Part shown: piece after piece, positions 1-8,709 of the stretch
How positions within the stretch are numbered: position 1 is the stretch's first letter
How the letters are laid out: each line of letters begins with the position of its first letter
NCBI GenBank assembly: GCA_017448825.1
Contig: JAFSKR010000069.1
Span: 1-64,000, forward strand
DNA: 64,000 nucleotides
Reading direction: 5' to 3'
Origin: Bacteroidaceae bacterium
Lineage (GTDB): Bacteria; Bacteroidota; Bacteroidia; Bacteroidales; Bacteroidaceae
Translations under genes and position numbers: made by a program
The notes under the pieces: generated by a model
The model's database searches: none
What the model was told of the DNA's origin: nothing
What the model saw: only the letters and a program-made list of their open reading frames with translations

Positions 1-72
1 ATGTCATATTAGAGTTTTGCTTGTTTTCTTTTTGCAACACTAAGATAAGTGAAAATTCTGACATGGCAAAAT

Positions 73-97
73 CCTGGGCAACTTTTTGTTGCTCAGG
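73..97 (+). terminator. Stem-loop upstream of first gene
   Basis: A 10-bp stem (73-82 with 88-97, one G-T pair) closes on a TTTTT loop. It is followed by A/T-rich sequence but not a clean T-run. It could end an upstream transcript or be a leader hairpin of the next gene. Confidence 0.45.
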
Positions 98-146
98 AAC
101 TTATAAATAAAGTTAAATTATAGTGTTGCGGAATTAAGGATTATTT

Positions 147-1073
147 TTGTTTTTAGCGGTGACGGCACTGGGAACAGTGTCGTGCAACAGCAACGACGAC
201 GAGAACGGCATCACGGTGGAGGGAATCACCATCACTGACGACGTGGACTGCTGCTCGGCAGAGGAGGCACTGCAAGTGTATAAATTCTTGCAGACGGTGA
301 AGATTGTCCCCGAACTTTCCACGGTGATGGACGAGAAATACAACGTGTTTGCATACTCCAGGACGGGCACGCTACACACGGGCTATAACGACCTCTACTT
401 CGTGGCGACGAAGCGGTCGTCGGGGAACTATGTGAAGAACTTCGACATCACGAATGTGACGCCGCTGATGTATATGGTGAAGATGGATATGAGCCACAGC
501 ACCCCCGTTGCTCCCTCGGTGGACACGTTCGACGAGAGCCGCCTGGCGGTGAAGCATGGGTGGGTGTCGTTCCTGATGAACACCAGCGAGAACGGCACGT
601 GGACGGTTTCGTATGACGTGTCGGTGTTGGGCAGCAAGGGAGGCATCGCTCAGCAGGACATCGCAGTGGAGGCGCTGCCCGACGGACAAGCGTGGCTCAA
701 GTCGTTCAAGGCGGGTGACCAAACCTACTTCCTCTCGCTGGTGAACCCCACCGACTGGCAGACGGGCACCAACACCATCCAGGCATACGTCTCGAAGAAG
801 AGCGACCCCATCACCACGGCGTATCCGCTGGCAACAGAGGTGTTCACGGTGGAGATTGACCCGCGTATGCCTGACATGGGGAACCATACTTCGCCCGACA
901 ATGTGGCTCTCACGTTGCAGGCAGACGGTTCGTACCGAGGCACGATTAACTTGACCATGACGGGCTTGTGGCGAATCCACCTGACGGTGAAGGATGCGCA
1001 GGGCAACGTGGTGGCTGGCGGCGATGACATGGAAGGGGGATATAGTTCGCTGTATTGGGACGTTACGATTTAA
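147..1073 (+). CDS. Lipoprotein with two YtkA/FixH-like domains, probable metal (copper) binding
   Basis: About 308 residues. The N-terminus MFLAVTALGTVSC reads as the end of a lipoprotein signal with the lipidated Cys at residue 13. The start is odd: the frame is closed by TAA at 135, so only TTG at 147 is usable, preceded by an AAGGA ribosome site, and the usual charged MKK start is missing. Two similar beta-domains are visible. One contains MYMVKMDMSHSTPVAP followed by a G-W-T-V strand, the other MPDMGNHTSPDN followed by LTMTGLWRIHL. These Met/His patterns and the Gly-Trp strand resemble YtkA/FixH-like domains found in copper-handling proteins. The TonB receptor starts 2 bp after the stop, so the two are probably an outer-membrane uptake pair. 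The metal is inferred. Confidence 0.75.
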   Translation: MFLAVTALGTVSCNSNDDENGITVEGITITDDVDCCSAEEALQVYKFLQTVKIVPELSTVMDEKYNVFAYSRTGTLHTGYNDLYFVATKRSSGNYVKNFDITNVTPLMYMVKMDMSHSTPVAPSVDTFDESRLAVKHGWVSFLMNTSENGTWTVSYDVSVLGSKGGIAQQDIAVEALPDGQAWLKSFKAGDQTYFLSLVNPTDWQTGTNTIQAYVSKKSDPITTAYPLATEVFTVEIDPRMPDMGNHTSPDNVALTLQADGSYRGTINLTMTGLWRIHLTVKDAQGNVVAGGDDMEGGYSSLYWDVTI

Positions 1074-1075
1074 TA

Positions 1076-3046
1076 ATGATTGCCACTTTACTCATATCAC
1101 TGTTTGCATCGACAGACACCATCGACGAGCCGACACGGTTTGTGGACGAGGTCGTTGTGGTGTCAACCAAGACCGAGGGCAGGAAACGGTCTGCCAAGGG
1201 ACAGGTGGCGAGCATCGACGAACATATCGGGGAGTTGTCGCACGTGAATCTGGTGAGGAGAGGGTCGTATGCGTGGGAGCCTGTGGTGAACAACATGCAG
1301 ACGGAGCGGGTCTCGACCACCATCGACGGCATGAAGATTTTCTACGCCTGCACCGACAAGATGGACCCCGTGACCTCCTACGTGGAGAGCGGCAACTTGC
1401 AGAGCATCAGCCTCAACTCGGGGCTGGACGGCAATCCGCAAGCGACGGGCAACATCGGCGGAAGCCTGGACTTGAAGTTGCGAAAGGTGGGGTTCGACCA
1501 AGACCCTTTTCATCTGGACGCTTCGGCTGGCTATGAGGCAAACGGACACCTGCAGGTGTATGGCGTGGATGCGGAGACCTCTTCCCATCGCTTTTATGCC
1601 AATGGCGGTGTGTTCTATCGCCATGCGGACAACTACGAGGCTGGAGGTGGAGAGGAGGTGCTGTTCTCTCAGTTTCAGAAGGTAAACGCCTTTGGGAACA
1701 TGGGGGTTCGGCTGAGCGAGCGTGACGTGGTGGAGGGTACCTTCATCTTCGACCGTGCCAGCCATGTGGGTTATCCAGCCCTCAATATGGACGTGAAGAA
1801 GGCGCAGGGCATCATCACGTCGCTCGCCTGCAAGCACCGGTTCAACCACCCCTGGCTGAACGACTGGGAGACGAAACTCTACTACAACCACATCACCCAC
1901 GTGATGGACGACACCCGCCGCCCCAACGTGGAAATCCACATGGACATGCCTGGGAGGAGCTGGACAAGCGGGCTCTACAGCCTCCTCACCGCCAGCAACG
2001 GCATCCACGAGACGCAACTTAACTGCGACCTCTATTACAACCGGCTCTCCGCCGACATGACGATGTACCCCGGCGGCGCGGCACCCATGCACATGGTGAC
2101 GTGGCCTGACGTGGGCACGCTCAACACGGGCGTGGCGCTCACCGACCGCCTCTCCCTGCCCCACCGGCAGACGGTGAGGTTGTCGGCGAAAGTCGCCATG
2201 CAGTGGCAGAGACTGAACAGCGAGGAAGGCTTGCAGGCGCTGAGCGTGTTCTTCCCCGGCATGAAAGAAGCCTACCACCAGACCACGGGGCGTGTGGCGG
2301 CGAGTTACACTTGGCAACCGACGCACTGGCAACTCTCCCTCGGCACGGGCTGGGGAAGCCGCGCGCCGACGGTGACCGAAGCGTATGGCTACTACCTGAA
2401 CAACACGTTCGACCAGTATGACTACATCGGCAACCCACGGCTGAAGAACGAGAGTGCCGTGGAGGTGAATGGTGGCGTGAAGTGGCTACCCTCCCCTCAC
2501 CTTTCAATCGGTCTCGATGCAAACGCCTTTTTCTTCTCCAACTACATCATCGGGGAGTTCGAGAATCGCCTCTCGCCCATGACGGTGGATGCCGAGGGAG
2601 TGAAGGTGTATGGCAACCTCAGCCATGCCACGATTGTGAACACAGCGTTCTCCGCAGAATGGCGGCTGCTCTCGTGGCTGACATGGAACACGCGACTGAG
2701 TTATGCCATCGGACGTGATGACCAAAGCGACCCGCTGCCCCTCATTTCACCCTTGGCCTACACCTCAAGCCTCACCTTCGCCTACAAGCATTTCCAAGGC
2801 AAGGCGGAAGTTCGTGGCAACGGCAAGCAGACAAACAATGGAAAGAAATACGGAGAGACAGCCACTCCAGCATGGGCAATCGGCAATATCAGCGGACAAT
2901 ATACGTTATTGATTCATGAACACGCATTGACATTCCGTACCGGCATCGAGAACCTCTTCGACAAACGCTACTCCACTTACTCCGATTGGTGCGACATTCC
3001 ACAGAAGGGACGTAACGTGTATGTGAACCTGGCTTGGGCTTTGTAA
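1076..3046 (+). CDS. TonB-dependent outer-membrane receptor, possibly for copper
   Basis: 656 residues from the ATG at 1076, which almost abuts the preceding stop (translational coupling). An upstream TTG at 1055 in the same frame is unlikely because it would extend the signal region. A short hydrophobic start (MIATLLISLFAST) precedes the conserved FVDEVVVVSTKTEG strand, then a plug domain (about residues 30-140) and a 22-strand-type barrel ending in the aromatic-rich NVYVNLAWAL. There is no carboxypeptidase-like N-terminal domain, so it is a small BtuB/OprC-like receptor rather than a SusC. The plug motif ACTDKMDPVTSYVE resembles the Cys-Met loop of TonB copper receptors. Together with the Met/His lipoprotein upstream, this suggests metal import. 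Substrate is an inference. Confidence 0.85.
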   Translation: MIATLLISLFASTDTIDEPTRFVDEVVVVSTKTEGRKRSAKGQVASIDEHIGELSHVNLVRRGSYAWEPVVNNMQTERVSTTIDGMKIFYACTDKMDPVTSYVESGNLQSISLNSGLDGNPQATGNIGGSLDLKLRKVGFDQDPFHLDASAGYEANGHLQVYGVDAETSSHRFYANGGVFYRHADNYEAGGGEEVLFSQFQKVNAFGNMGVRLSERDVVEGTFIFDRASHVGYPALNMDVKKAQGIITSLACKHRFNHPWLNDWETKLYYNHITHVMDDTRRPNVEIHMDMPGRSWTSGLYSLLTASNGIHETQLNCDLYYNRLSADMTMYPGGAAPMHMVTWPDVGTLNTGVALTDRLSLPHRQTVRLSAKVAMQWQRLNSEEGLQALSVFFPGMKEAYHQTTGRVAASYTWQPTHWQLSLGTGWGSRAPTVTEAYGYYLNNTFDQYDYIGNPRLKNESAVEVNGGVKWLPSPHLSIGLDANAFFFSNYIIGEFENRLSPMTVDAEGVKVYGNLSHATIVNTAFSAEWRLLSWLTWNTRLSYAIGRDDQSDPLPLISPLAYTSSLTFAYKHFQGKAEVRGNGKQTNNGKKYGETATPAWAIGNISGQYTLLIHEHALTFRTGIENLFDKRYSTYSDWCDIPQKGRNVYVNLAWAL

Positions 3047-3062
3047 TGGTTAAAGTTTATAT

Positions 3063-4262
3063 ATGAAGAATATCATCATTTGGACAAGCGCACTCATCGC
3101 GGGCGCAGTGCTCGGCTGGTTAGGCATAGACTGGCTGAACAGTTTGTTAGGCTTCATCGCAACCGTCTATACACGACTGTTCCAGTTGGTGGCAGTGCCC
3201 ACCATTGCCTTGGCAATCATCACAACCCTCTCTTCCTTGGGAGGACAAAAAGAGACAGGACGGATTTTCCTCCGTACCATCACTTATACACTGCTCACCA
3301 CTCTTGCAGCAGCGGCGGTGGGATTGGCGCTGTATCTCATCATCAGTCCCGAGAACCTGCCTGCGGAAGTAGCGGTGGCAGGACAATCCGATGTGCCTGA
3401 GAACCTGGGAGAACTCTCCTACTACGACCACATTCTCAGCATCGTGCCCAATAATGTGGTGGAGCCCTTCGCCAAGGGGAACGTGCTCAGCATCCTGCTC
3501 ATCAGCGCGGCGGTGGGGTTGGCGCTGGCGTTCATCAAGAAAAGTGAGAACGTGCAGGTGCTCGTCAAGGGCATCTTCGGCTTGCAGGAACTGCTCTACA
3601 CCCTCATCCACGCCCTCATCTGGACCTTACCCTTAGGTATCGTTGCGTTCGCCGCAGGGCTTTCCGCCCAAATGTCAGCAGACGTGGCGGTCAGCTCATT
3701 GGGCAAATACGTGGCTATCATTCTGGGTGGCAACCTCATCCAGTTCTTCGTCGTGCTGCCCCTCTTCCTGTTGGCAAGAGGACTGAACCCCCTGAAAGTG
3801 CTGAAGGCGATGTCACCCGCCGTCCTCATGGCACTTTTCACAAAAAGCAGTGCCGCCACCCTGCCCGTCACGATGCGGTCAGCCGAAGAGCGTCAAAAGG
3901 TGCGCCCCGAAGTGGCACGCTTCGTCTTGCCCATCTGCACCACCATCAACATGAACGGCTGTGCCGCCTTCATCCTCGTCACCTCACTCTATGTGATGCA
4001 GAACGGAGGCACAACGCTCGACCTGCCGACCATGCTCCTGTGGCTCCTTATCGCCGTCGTCTCCGCCATCGGCAATGCTGGCGTGCCCATGGGCTGCTAC
4101 TTTCTCACCCTCTCGCTGATGGCTGGGGTAGGTGCGCCCGTCGGCATCATGGGCATCATCCTCCCCGTCTTCACCCTCATCGACATGGTGGAAACAGCTG
4201 AGAATGTGTGGAGCGACTCGTGCGTGTGTGCCATTGTAGACAAGTGTACAAGCGGCAGATGA
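3063..4262 (+). CDS. Dicarboxylate/amino acid:cation symporter (DAACS family)
   Basis: 399 residues with about eight hydrophobic segments. Two family signatures are clear: the serine-rich re-entrant loop SSAATLPVT (residues 262-270), and TTINMNGCAA (about 293-302), the counterpart of the NMDG cation/substrate motif, with Asn in place of Asp. The family couples inward movement of glutamate, aspartate or C4-dicarboxylates to Na+ or H+ at the inner membrane. The gene starts 16 bp after the TonB receptor and may be cotranscribed, but no functional link is evident. Exact substrate cannot be told. Length is typical for bacterial members. Confidence 0.9.
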   Translation: MKNIIIWTSALIAGAVLGWLGIDWLNSLLGFIATVYTRLFQLVAVPTIALAIITTLSSLGGQKETGRIFLRTITYTLLTTLAAAAVGLALYLIISPENLPAEVAVAGQSDVPENLGELSYYDHILSIVPNNVVEPFAKGNVLSILLISAAVGLALAFIKKSENVQVLVKGIFGLQELLYTLIHALIWTLPLGIVAFAAGLSAQMSADVAVSSLGKYVAIILGGNLIQFFVVLPLFLLARGLNPLKVLKAMSPAVLMALFTKSSAATLPVTMRSAEERQKVRPEVARFVLPICTTINMNGCAAFILVTSLYVMQNGGTTLDLPTMLLWLLIAVVSAIGNAGVPMGCYFLTLSLMAGVGAPVGIMGIILPVFTLIDMVETAENVWSDSCVCAIVDKCTSGR

Positions 4263-4278
4263 TGTTGGAATACGGTTT

Positions 4279-4329
4279 TACGGTTATGCGGTCTTAGGGT
4301 TATACGGTTTTTACAACCGCATAACCGTA
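4279..4329. repeat. 14-bp inverted repeat, terminator-like
   Basis: TACGGTTATGCGGT (4279-4292) and its exact complement (4316-4329) flank 23 bp. The loop contains further TACGG/TTAGGG variants, so the whole stretch is a decayed repeat of 'ACGGTTATGCGGT' words. It lies 16 bp after the symporter stop and may terminate that transcript, although no T-run follows. Confidence 0.6.
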
Positions 4330-4380
4330 CAACAGCACAATTTATTCCGCAAAAAAGAGGGATAAGTCCGTTTTTTTGCG

Positions 4381-4388
4381 TACTTTTG
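4381..4388 (+). promoter_or_regulatory. Bacteroidota -7 box for the rhamnogalacturonan pair
   Basis: TACTTTTG matches the Bacteroidota TAnnTTTG -7 consensus, with a TTTTTTTG-like stretch just upstream. It lies 24 bp before the ATG at 4412. Confidence 0.65.
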
Positions 4389-4411
4389 TGGCCAAATCAA
4401 AGACTGATGCG

Positions 4412-7360
4412 ATGAAGACAGACCTCAAACCTCGACTGTCAACCCTCAACATTCAACTCACAACCCTGTTAGTGACGCTGTTTGCCCTTCCTGCCCAGGC
4501 ATGGAAAGTGGAGGCGGAAGACCCTGCCTCGACGGTGACGTGGCGAGGAGGAACGGCAACCATCGTGGCGCCGAAGGGGCTGACGCTGTGGTGCGAGGAG
4601 CAGATGGAGGGGAACGTGGTGATTGAGTATGAGGCGCGCATCATAGCCGACAAGCGTTTTAAGAATGAGCAGGGGCAGGTGCGCGTGAGCGACCTCAACT
4701 GTTTCTGGATGGCTGACCGATGTGGTGGCTTCGGAGGGAGGTTCGTAAACTACTATGCGCTGAAGACGTATTATGTGGGATATGGTGGCAACTGGAACAC
4801 GACGACGCGCTTCCGACGATATACGGGCGACCGGCGAGGGGTGGATTCCACGCAGTATCGTCCTGCCATTTTGAAAGAATACATAGACAAGGAGCATCTG
4901 CTCACGAAGGACAGGTGGTACAAGATTCGGCTGGAGCAGGTGGATGGGCATGCACGATACTATATCGACGGGGAACTGCTGGTGGATTATGTGGATCCAC
5001 GACCGCTGAAGGAGGGCTACTTCGGATTCCGCACCACGATGGCGGTAGCACAGTTGAGGAACTTCCGCTACATCTGCGACAAGCCCGACGAGAAGCCCGT
5101 GGTGCTGAAGTGGGTAGGCAACAAAGGAAATGGAGCCGTCACCTTCGGAGTACCTTTCGACAAGGGCGAGGTGACCACTTCCGACTTCACCTTGAAGAAC
5201 GACAAAGGCATCATACTGCCCCTCGACACATGGCGATTGGCCTCATGGCCAGACGGCAGCACGAAGTGGCAAGCATTCACCACCATCGTCCCCGAAGGAA
5301 CCGACTCGGTGCTGCTGGTCCCCCGTCCCCCAAAGGGGGAGGGCTATCGCGATGGGAATCAACAGCAAGACGGCACACAGCCAATGGCCAACGCTGCGAA
5401 TGCCCTCCCCCTTTGGGGGGCGGGGGGCTTCTATGTTACGCTGAACGGAGAGAAATGTCCCATTCTCTCCCATGAAATCGAGGCAAAGGGGAATTTCCGT
5501 GAAGTACACAAATACACGGGCAAAAACTTCATTATCCGTACTTACCAATATGCAGGCCGAAACGCTGGCACCAAGGAGATGAAACTCGTCCACACCCTGT
5601 TGGTGGACAGCACCCTCAACAAGGAAGGGCTTCATGAACTTTCCATCCACTTCCAAGTACCCATGCACGGGAAACCCTACGAACGCTTCATCAACTTCGG
5701 GGACAAAAGCATGTCCGTACAGCCCCTCATCGCCCGACGCCCCATCGACCTACAACGGATGGACACCATCACTCGCATGGTGCTCGCCAACATCGCTCAA
5801 TGGGATGATTTTCGACTCTCGCAACTCTCGCCCAACGGCTACAGCATCCGCAAACGTGCCACCCATCAGTCGCCATGGATTGGCACTATCGAGGGGCAAA
5901 GGGCTGAAGGAAAGGTGACGGTGGGTGACAGTACTTCACGCACGTCTTTCCTCCTCAAAGACTTTTGGCAGTCCTACCCCTCCACACTCATGGTGAGCGG
6001 CCTGAGAGGCGACACTGCCATAGTCACCATCAGCCTCTACTCCCCCGAGGCAGAGCCTTACTCTTTTGAGCATTACGACACCATCGCCCACACGCTCGAA
6101 GCGGCTTACGAGGATGTGCAGCCAGGCATGAGCACGGCATGGGGCATCGGACGCACCAGCACCATCCTCATCAATAGTCAAGATGAGTACCACCTTGTTC
6201 CTACTCCCGAATACCTGCACCGCAAACGTGCTTTCGGCATCTGGAGCCTCCCCACGATGGAAACGGCACGTGACAGCCTCATCGAAGGGAAGCTCAACGA
6301 CATCATGGCGTTCTATCAGCAGGAAATCGAACGAAACGGCTGGTACGGCTTTTTCAACTATGGTGATGTGATGCACGCCTACGATGCCTCGCGTGACGAG
6401 TGGCGGTACGACGTGGGTGGCTACGCATGGGACAACACAGAACTGGGTACTCCTGCCATGCTCTGGTATCAGTTCCTCCGCACAGGCAACCCTGCCGTGT
6501 GGCGAATGGCAGAAGCGATGACCCGCCATTGCAGCGAGGTGGATACCTACCACACAGGGCCTCACGCTGGTCTTGGCAGTCGCCACAATGTCACCCATTG
6601 GGGATGTGGAGCCAAGGAAGCCCGCATCAGCGAGGCATGGTGGAACCGCTTCTACTACTACCTCACCGCCGACGAGCGCACGGGCGACATCCTCCACGAG
6701 GTGGCAGATGCCGACACATTATTATATATATTAGACCCTATGCGACTCGCACAGCCGCGAGAACTCTATCCCTGCACCGCTCCTGCCCGCCTCCGCATCG
6801 GCCCCGACTGGTTCGCCTACGCCAGCAACTGGCTGACAGAGTGGGAAAGAGGCTCTGTATGCTGCGACACTGTCGCAGCAAAGAAGGGCATCTCTCCCTA
6901 TCTACGCAAACTGAAGGCTGGCATGACCTCCATCTCCTCCCTGCCCCAAGGCTTCTTCCAAGGCCCCCTTGCCCTCGGCTACGACCCTGCCACAGGCATC
7001 ATCACCTCCGAAGCCGACCCCTCTTTGCAAAGCACCAACCACCTCATGCCCATCATGGGCGGCTTCGAACTGATGAACGAACTGGAACCGATGATTGACC
7101 ATCCAAAGTTCTATCAAGCTTGGCTCGACCATAACCGCCTCTACAAGCAGAAGGCATGGGAACTCCGCAAAAACCGTTTCCTCATCCCCCGACTCTCTGC
7201 ATACGCAGGATGGCGACTGGGCGACGAAAGACTGAAACAGCAAGCATGGGACGACCTGCTCAACCACCTGCCCCTCACCGACAAGCCGACCATCTGGACA
7301 AACGACTGCGCCACATGGACGCTGGATGCCATCTTCCTCAAAGAAACTATCAACCGATGA
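4412..7360 (+). CDS. Secreted exo-rhamnogalacturonan lyase-like protein (PL26 type) with N-terminal DUF6250 domain
   Basis: 982 residues from ATG 4412. A signal peptide is cleaved after ALPAQA (residue 30). Residues 31-220 form a laminin-G-like DUF6250 module (GGRFVNYYALKTYYVGYGG, ...YYIDGELLVDY). Next comes a RIFT-barrel-like segment (VTFGVPFDKGEV..., SWPDGSTKWQAF), then a beta-sandwich and an alpha/alpha toroid rich in Trp and Tyr (WYGFFNYGD, HWGCGAKE), the arrangement of PcRGLX/YetA-type exo-rhamnogalacturonan lyases. The GH105 gene overlaps its stop codon, so lyase and unsaturated-uronyl hydrolase act in sequence on pectin RG-I. Codons 303-338 are a 108-bp palindromic insertion (5320-5427). 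The PL26 assignment rests on recalled motifs, not on a search. Confidence 0.8.
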   Translation: MKTDLKPRLSTLNIQLTTLLVTLFALPAQAWKVEAEDPASTVTWRGGTATIVAPKGLTLWCEEQMEGNVVIEYEARIIADKRFKNEQGQVRVSDLNCFWMADRCGGFGGRFVNYYALKTYYVGYGGNWNTTTRFRRYTGDRRGVDSTQYRPAILKEYIDKEHLLTKDRWYKIRLEQVDGHARYYIDGELLVDYVDPRPLKEGYFGFRTTMAVAQLRNFRYICDKPDEKPVVLKWVGNKGNGAVTFGVPFDKGEVTTSDFTLKNDKGIILPLDTWRLASWPDGSTKWQAFTTIVPEGTDSVLLVPRPPKGEGYRDGNQQQDGTQPMANAANALPLWGAGGFYVTLNGEKCPILSHEIEAKGNFREVHKYTGKNFIIRTYQYAGRNAGTKEMKLVHTLLVDSTLNKEGLHELSIHFQVPMHGKPYERFINFGDKSMSVQPLIARRPIDLQRMDTITRMVLANIAQWDDFRLSQLSPNGYSIRKRATHQSPWIGTIEGQRAEGKVTVGDSTSRTSFLLKDFWQSYPSTLMVSGLRGDTAIVTISLYSPEAEPYSFEHYDTIAHTLEAAYEDVQPGMSTAWGIGRTSTILINSQDEYHLVPTPEYLHRKRAFGIWSLPTMETARDSLIEGKLNDIMAFYQQEIERNGWYGFFNYGDVMHAYDASRDEWRYDVGGYAWDNTELGTPAMLWYQFLRTGNPAVWRMAEAMTRHCSEVDTYHTGPHAGLGSRHNVTHWGCGAKEARISEAWWNRFYYYLTADERTGDILHEVADADTLLYILDPMRLAQPRELYPCTAPARLRIGPDWFAYASNWLTEWERGSVCCDTVAAKKGISPYLRKLKAGMTSISSLPQGFFQGPLALGYDPATGIITSEADPSLQSTNHLMPIMGGFELMNELEPMIDHPKFYQAWLDHNRLYKQKAWELRKNRFLIPRLSAYAGWRLGDERLKQQAWDDLLNHLPLTDKPTIWTNDCATWTLDAIFLKETINR
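5320..5427. repeat. Complete GC-rich palindromic element inserted in frame (copy A)
   Basis: Left arm CCCCCGTCCCCCAAAGGG... (5320-5344) and right arm GCCCTCCCCCTTTGGG... (5402-5427) are inverted copies separated by 57 bp. Each arm also holds its own hairpin. Total length is 108 bp, exactly 36 codons, with no stop. It encodes RPPKGEGY...ALPLWGAGG between the beta-strands VLLV and FYVTLNGEK. Confidence 0.8.
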
Positions 7361-8709
7361 CAAAACATAAAAGCGAAATGACCAAAAAACTGACAGCAGC
7401 CATCGCGTTAGCCCTCCCCCTTTGGGGGTTGGGGGGCTATGCACAGAACGATGCCACCGCACCGCTCCACCTCATGAAACCAGCCTACAGAATCCCTTAC
7501 GGAGTGCCCAAGGCAGAAGACGTAAAGGCCACTATGGACAGAGTGAAAAACTATCTCGATGCCACCACCTATATGGAATTGGACGAGACAGGCAAGATGC
7601 TCCGACGTGGCACCTTCCGACTCACCTCCTACGAGTGGGGTGTCACCTACTCCGCCATGCTCCGTGCCGGCGAAGTGACAGGCGACGCATCCTACACTCG
7701 CTATGCCATCGACCGCATGGAGTATCTGGCACGACTCGCTCCCGACTTCAAGGCACGGCTCGAGCGAGGTGAAGAGATTGACCCTCTCATGCACCAAGTG
7801 GTAAAGCCCGAAGCCCTGGACGATGCTGGAGCCATCTGTGCGGCAATGCTGAAGGCGAAAGACCCCAAACTCTCTGCACAAATCGAAACCTACTATGACT
7901 TCATCGCCAACAAACAATACCGCTACAAGGATGGTATGTTTGCCCGTCTGCGCCCCGTCAAAAATACGGTGTGGCTCGACGATATGTTCATGGGCATCCC
8001 CGCCCTTGCCCTGCATGGCGACATCGACGAAGCACTACGGCAGTTCCAACTCTTTCACGACAAGATGTGGGTGGAAGACAAGCATCTTTACCGCCACGGA
8101 TGGGTAGCTCCCCTGCTAGATGGCCTCCCCTTAGAGGGGGAGGCGCCCCAAAGGGGCGGAGGGGGTCTTTCTTTCTTCTGGGGACGAGCCAACGGCTGGG
8201 CACTCCTCACCGCCTGCGAACTTTTAGATGTGAAGGAGTCGACCATGGTGATGACCTACTTCAAGGAACATCTTGACGGTTTGCTCCCCCTGCAGCACCA
8301 CGACGGCGCATGGCACCAACTGCTCGACCGCCCCGACACCTACCTCGAAACCTCCTGCACCGCCATCTACTGCTACTGCATCACTCATGCCATCAACAAG
8401 GGCTGGATTGATGCCGAGACCTATGGCGCACAAGCCCTCCTCGCCTGGAACTACGTTAACGCACACGTCAACCAGCAAGGACAAGTGGAAGGTACTTGCG
8501 TCGGCACAGGCCTCGCCTTCGACCCCGCTTTCTACGCCTACCGCCCCGTCAACAACTTCGCTGCCCACGGCTACGGCCCCACCCTCTGGGCTGGAGCCGA
8601 AATATACCAACTCGTCAAGACCCACCACATCAAACTGAACGACTCCGCCGTTCACTTCTATCCCGAAGACCCAGGGACAGACGAACCCATCTTTTATGTG
8701 AAGCCCTAA
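7357..8709 (+). CDS. Glycoside hydrolase family 105/88, unsaturated rhamnogalacturonyl hydrolase
   Basis: 450 residues. The ATG at 7357 overlaps the lyase stop (ATGA). ATG 7378 would remove seven residues and give a neater signal peptide, so either is possible. Signal peptide ends near GGYAQ (residue 30). Family landmarks: YEWGVTY (92-98), LDDAG (154-158), WLDDMFMGIP (206-215), HGW (248-250), FFWGRANGW (273-281), and a late ...HGYGPTLWAGAEIYQL barrel strand. The enzyme removes the 4,5-unsaturated uronic acid left by pectate or rhamnogalacturonan lyases, matching its partner. Two palindromic elements lie inside it: one forms the core of the signal peptide (ALPLWGLGG), one adds GLPLEGEAPQRGGGG just before FFWGRANGW. 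It ends 4 bp inside the convergent helicase gene. Confidence 0.9.
   Translation: MTKHKSEMTKKLTAAIALALPLWGLGGYAQNDATAPLHLMKPAYRIPYGVPKAEDVKATMDRVKNYLDATTYMELDETGKMLRRGTFRLTSYEWGVTYSAMLRAGEVTGDASYTRYAIDRMEYLARLAPDFKARLERGEEIDPLMHQVVKPEALDDAGAICAAMLKAKDPKLSAQIETYYDFIANKQYRYKDGMFARLRPVKNTVWLDDMFMGIPALALHGDIDEALRQFQLFHDKMWVEDKHLYRHGWVAPLLDGLPLEGEAPQRGGGGLSFFWGRANGWALLTACELLDVKESTMVMTYFKEHLDGLLPLQHHDGAWHQLLDRPDTYLETSCTAIYCYCITHAINKGWIDAETYGAQALLAWNYVNAHVNQQGQVEGTCVGTGLAFDPAFYAYRPVNNFAAHGYGPTLWAGAEIYQLVKTHHIKLNDSAVHFYPEDPGTDEPIFYVKP
7411..7437. repeat. GC-rich palindromic half-element in signal peptide (copy B)
   Basis: GCCCTCCCCCTTTGGGGG plus a G-rich tail, 27 bp or nine codons. It is nearly identical to the right arm of the 5402-5427 copy and is read in the same frame (ALPLWG-x-GG). 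Confidence 0.8.
8122..8167. repeat. GC-rich palindromic element variant in GH105 (copy C)
   Basis: Two adjoining hairpins, CCTCCCCTTAGAGGGGGAGG and GCCCCAAAGGGGC, followed by GGAGGGGGTC, the same terminal sequence as the intergenic copy ending at 43493. About 15 codons, no stop. Confidence 0.75.

Noticed and set aside
1163..2332. 389-codon minus-strand frame inside the TonB receptor
   Set aside because: His/Val/Arg-rich shadow of a well-supported receptor gene; no signal, domain or ribosome site.
8121..8170. Frameshift or assembly error in GH105 caused by the GC-rich run
   Set aside because: The frame stays open on both sides and conserved motifs before (HGW) and after (FFWGRANGW) are in the same frame.
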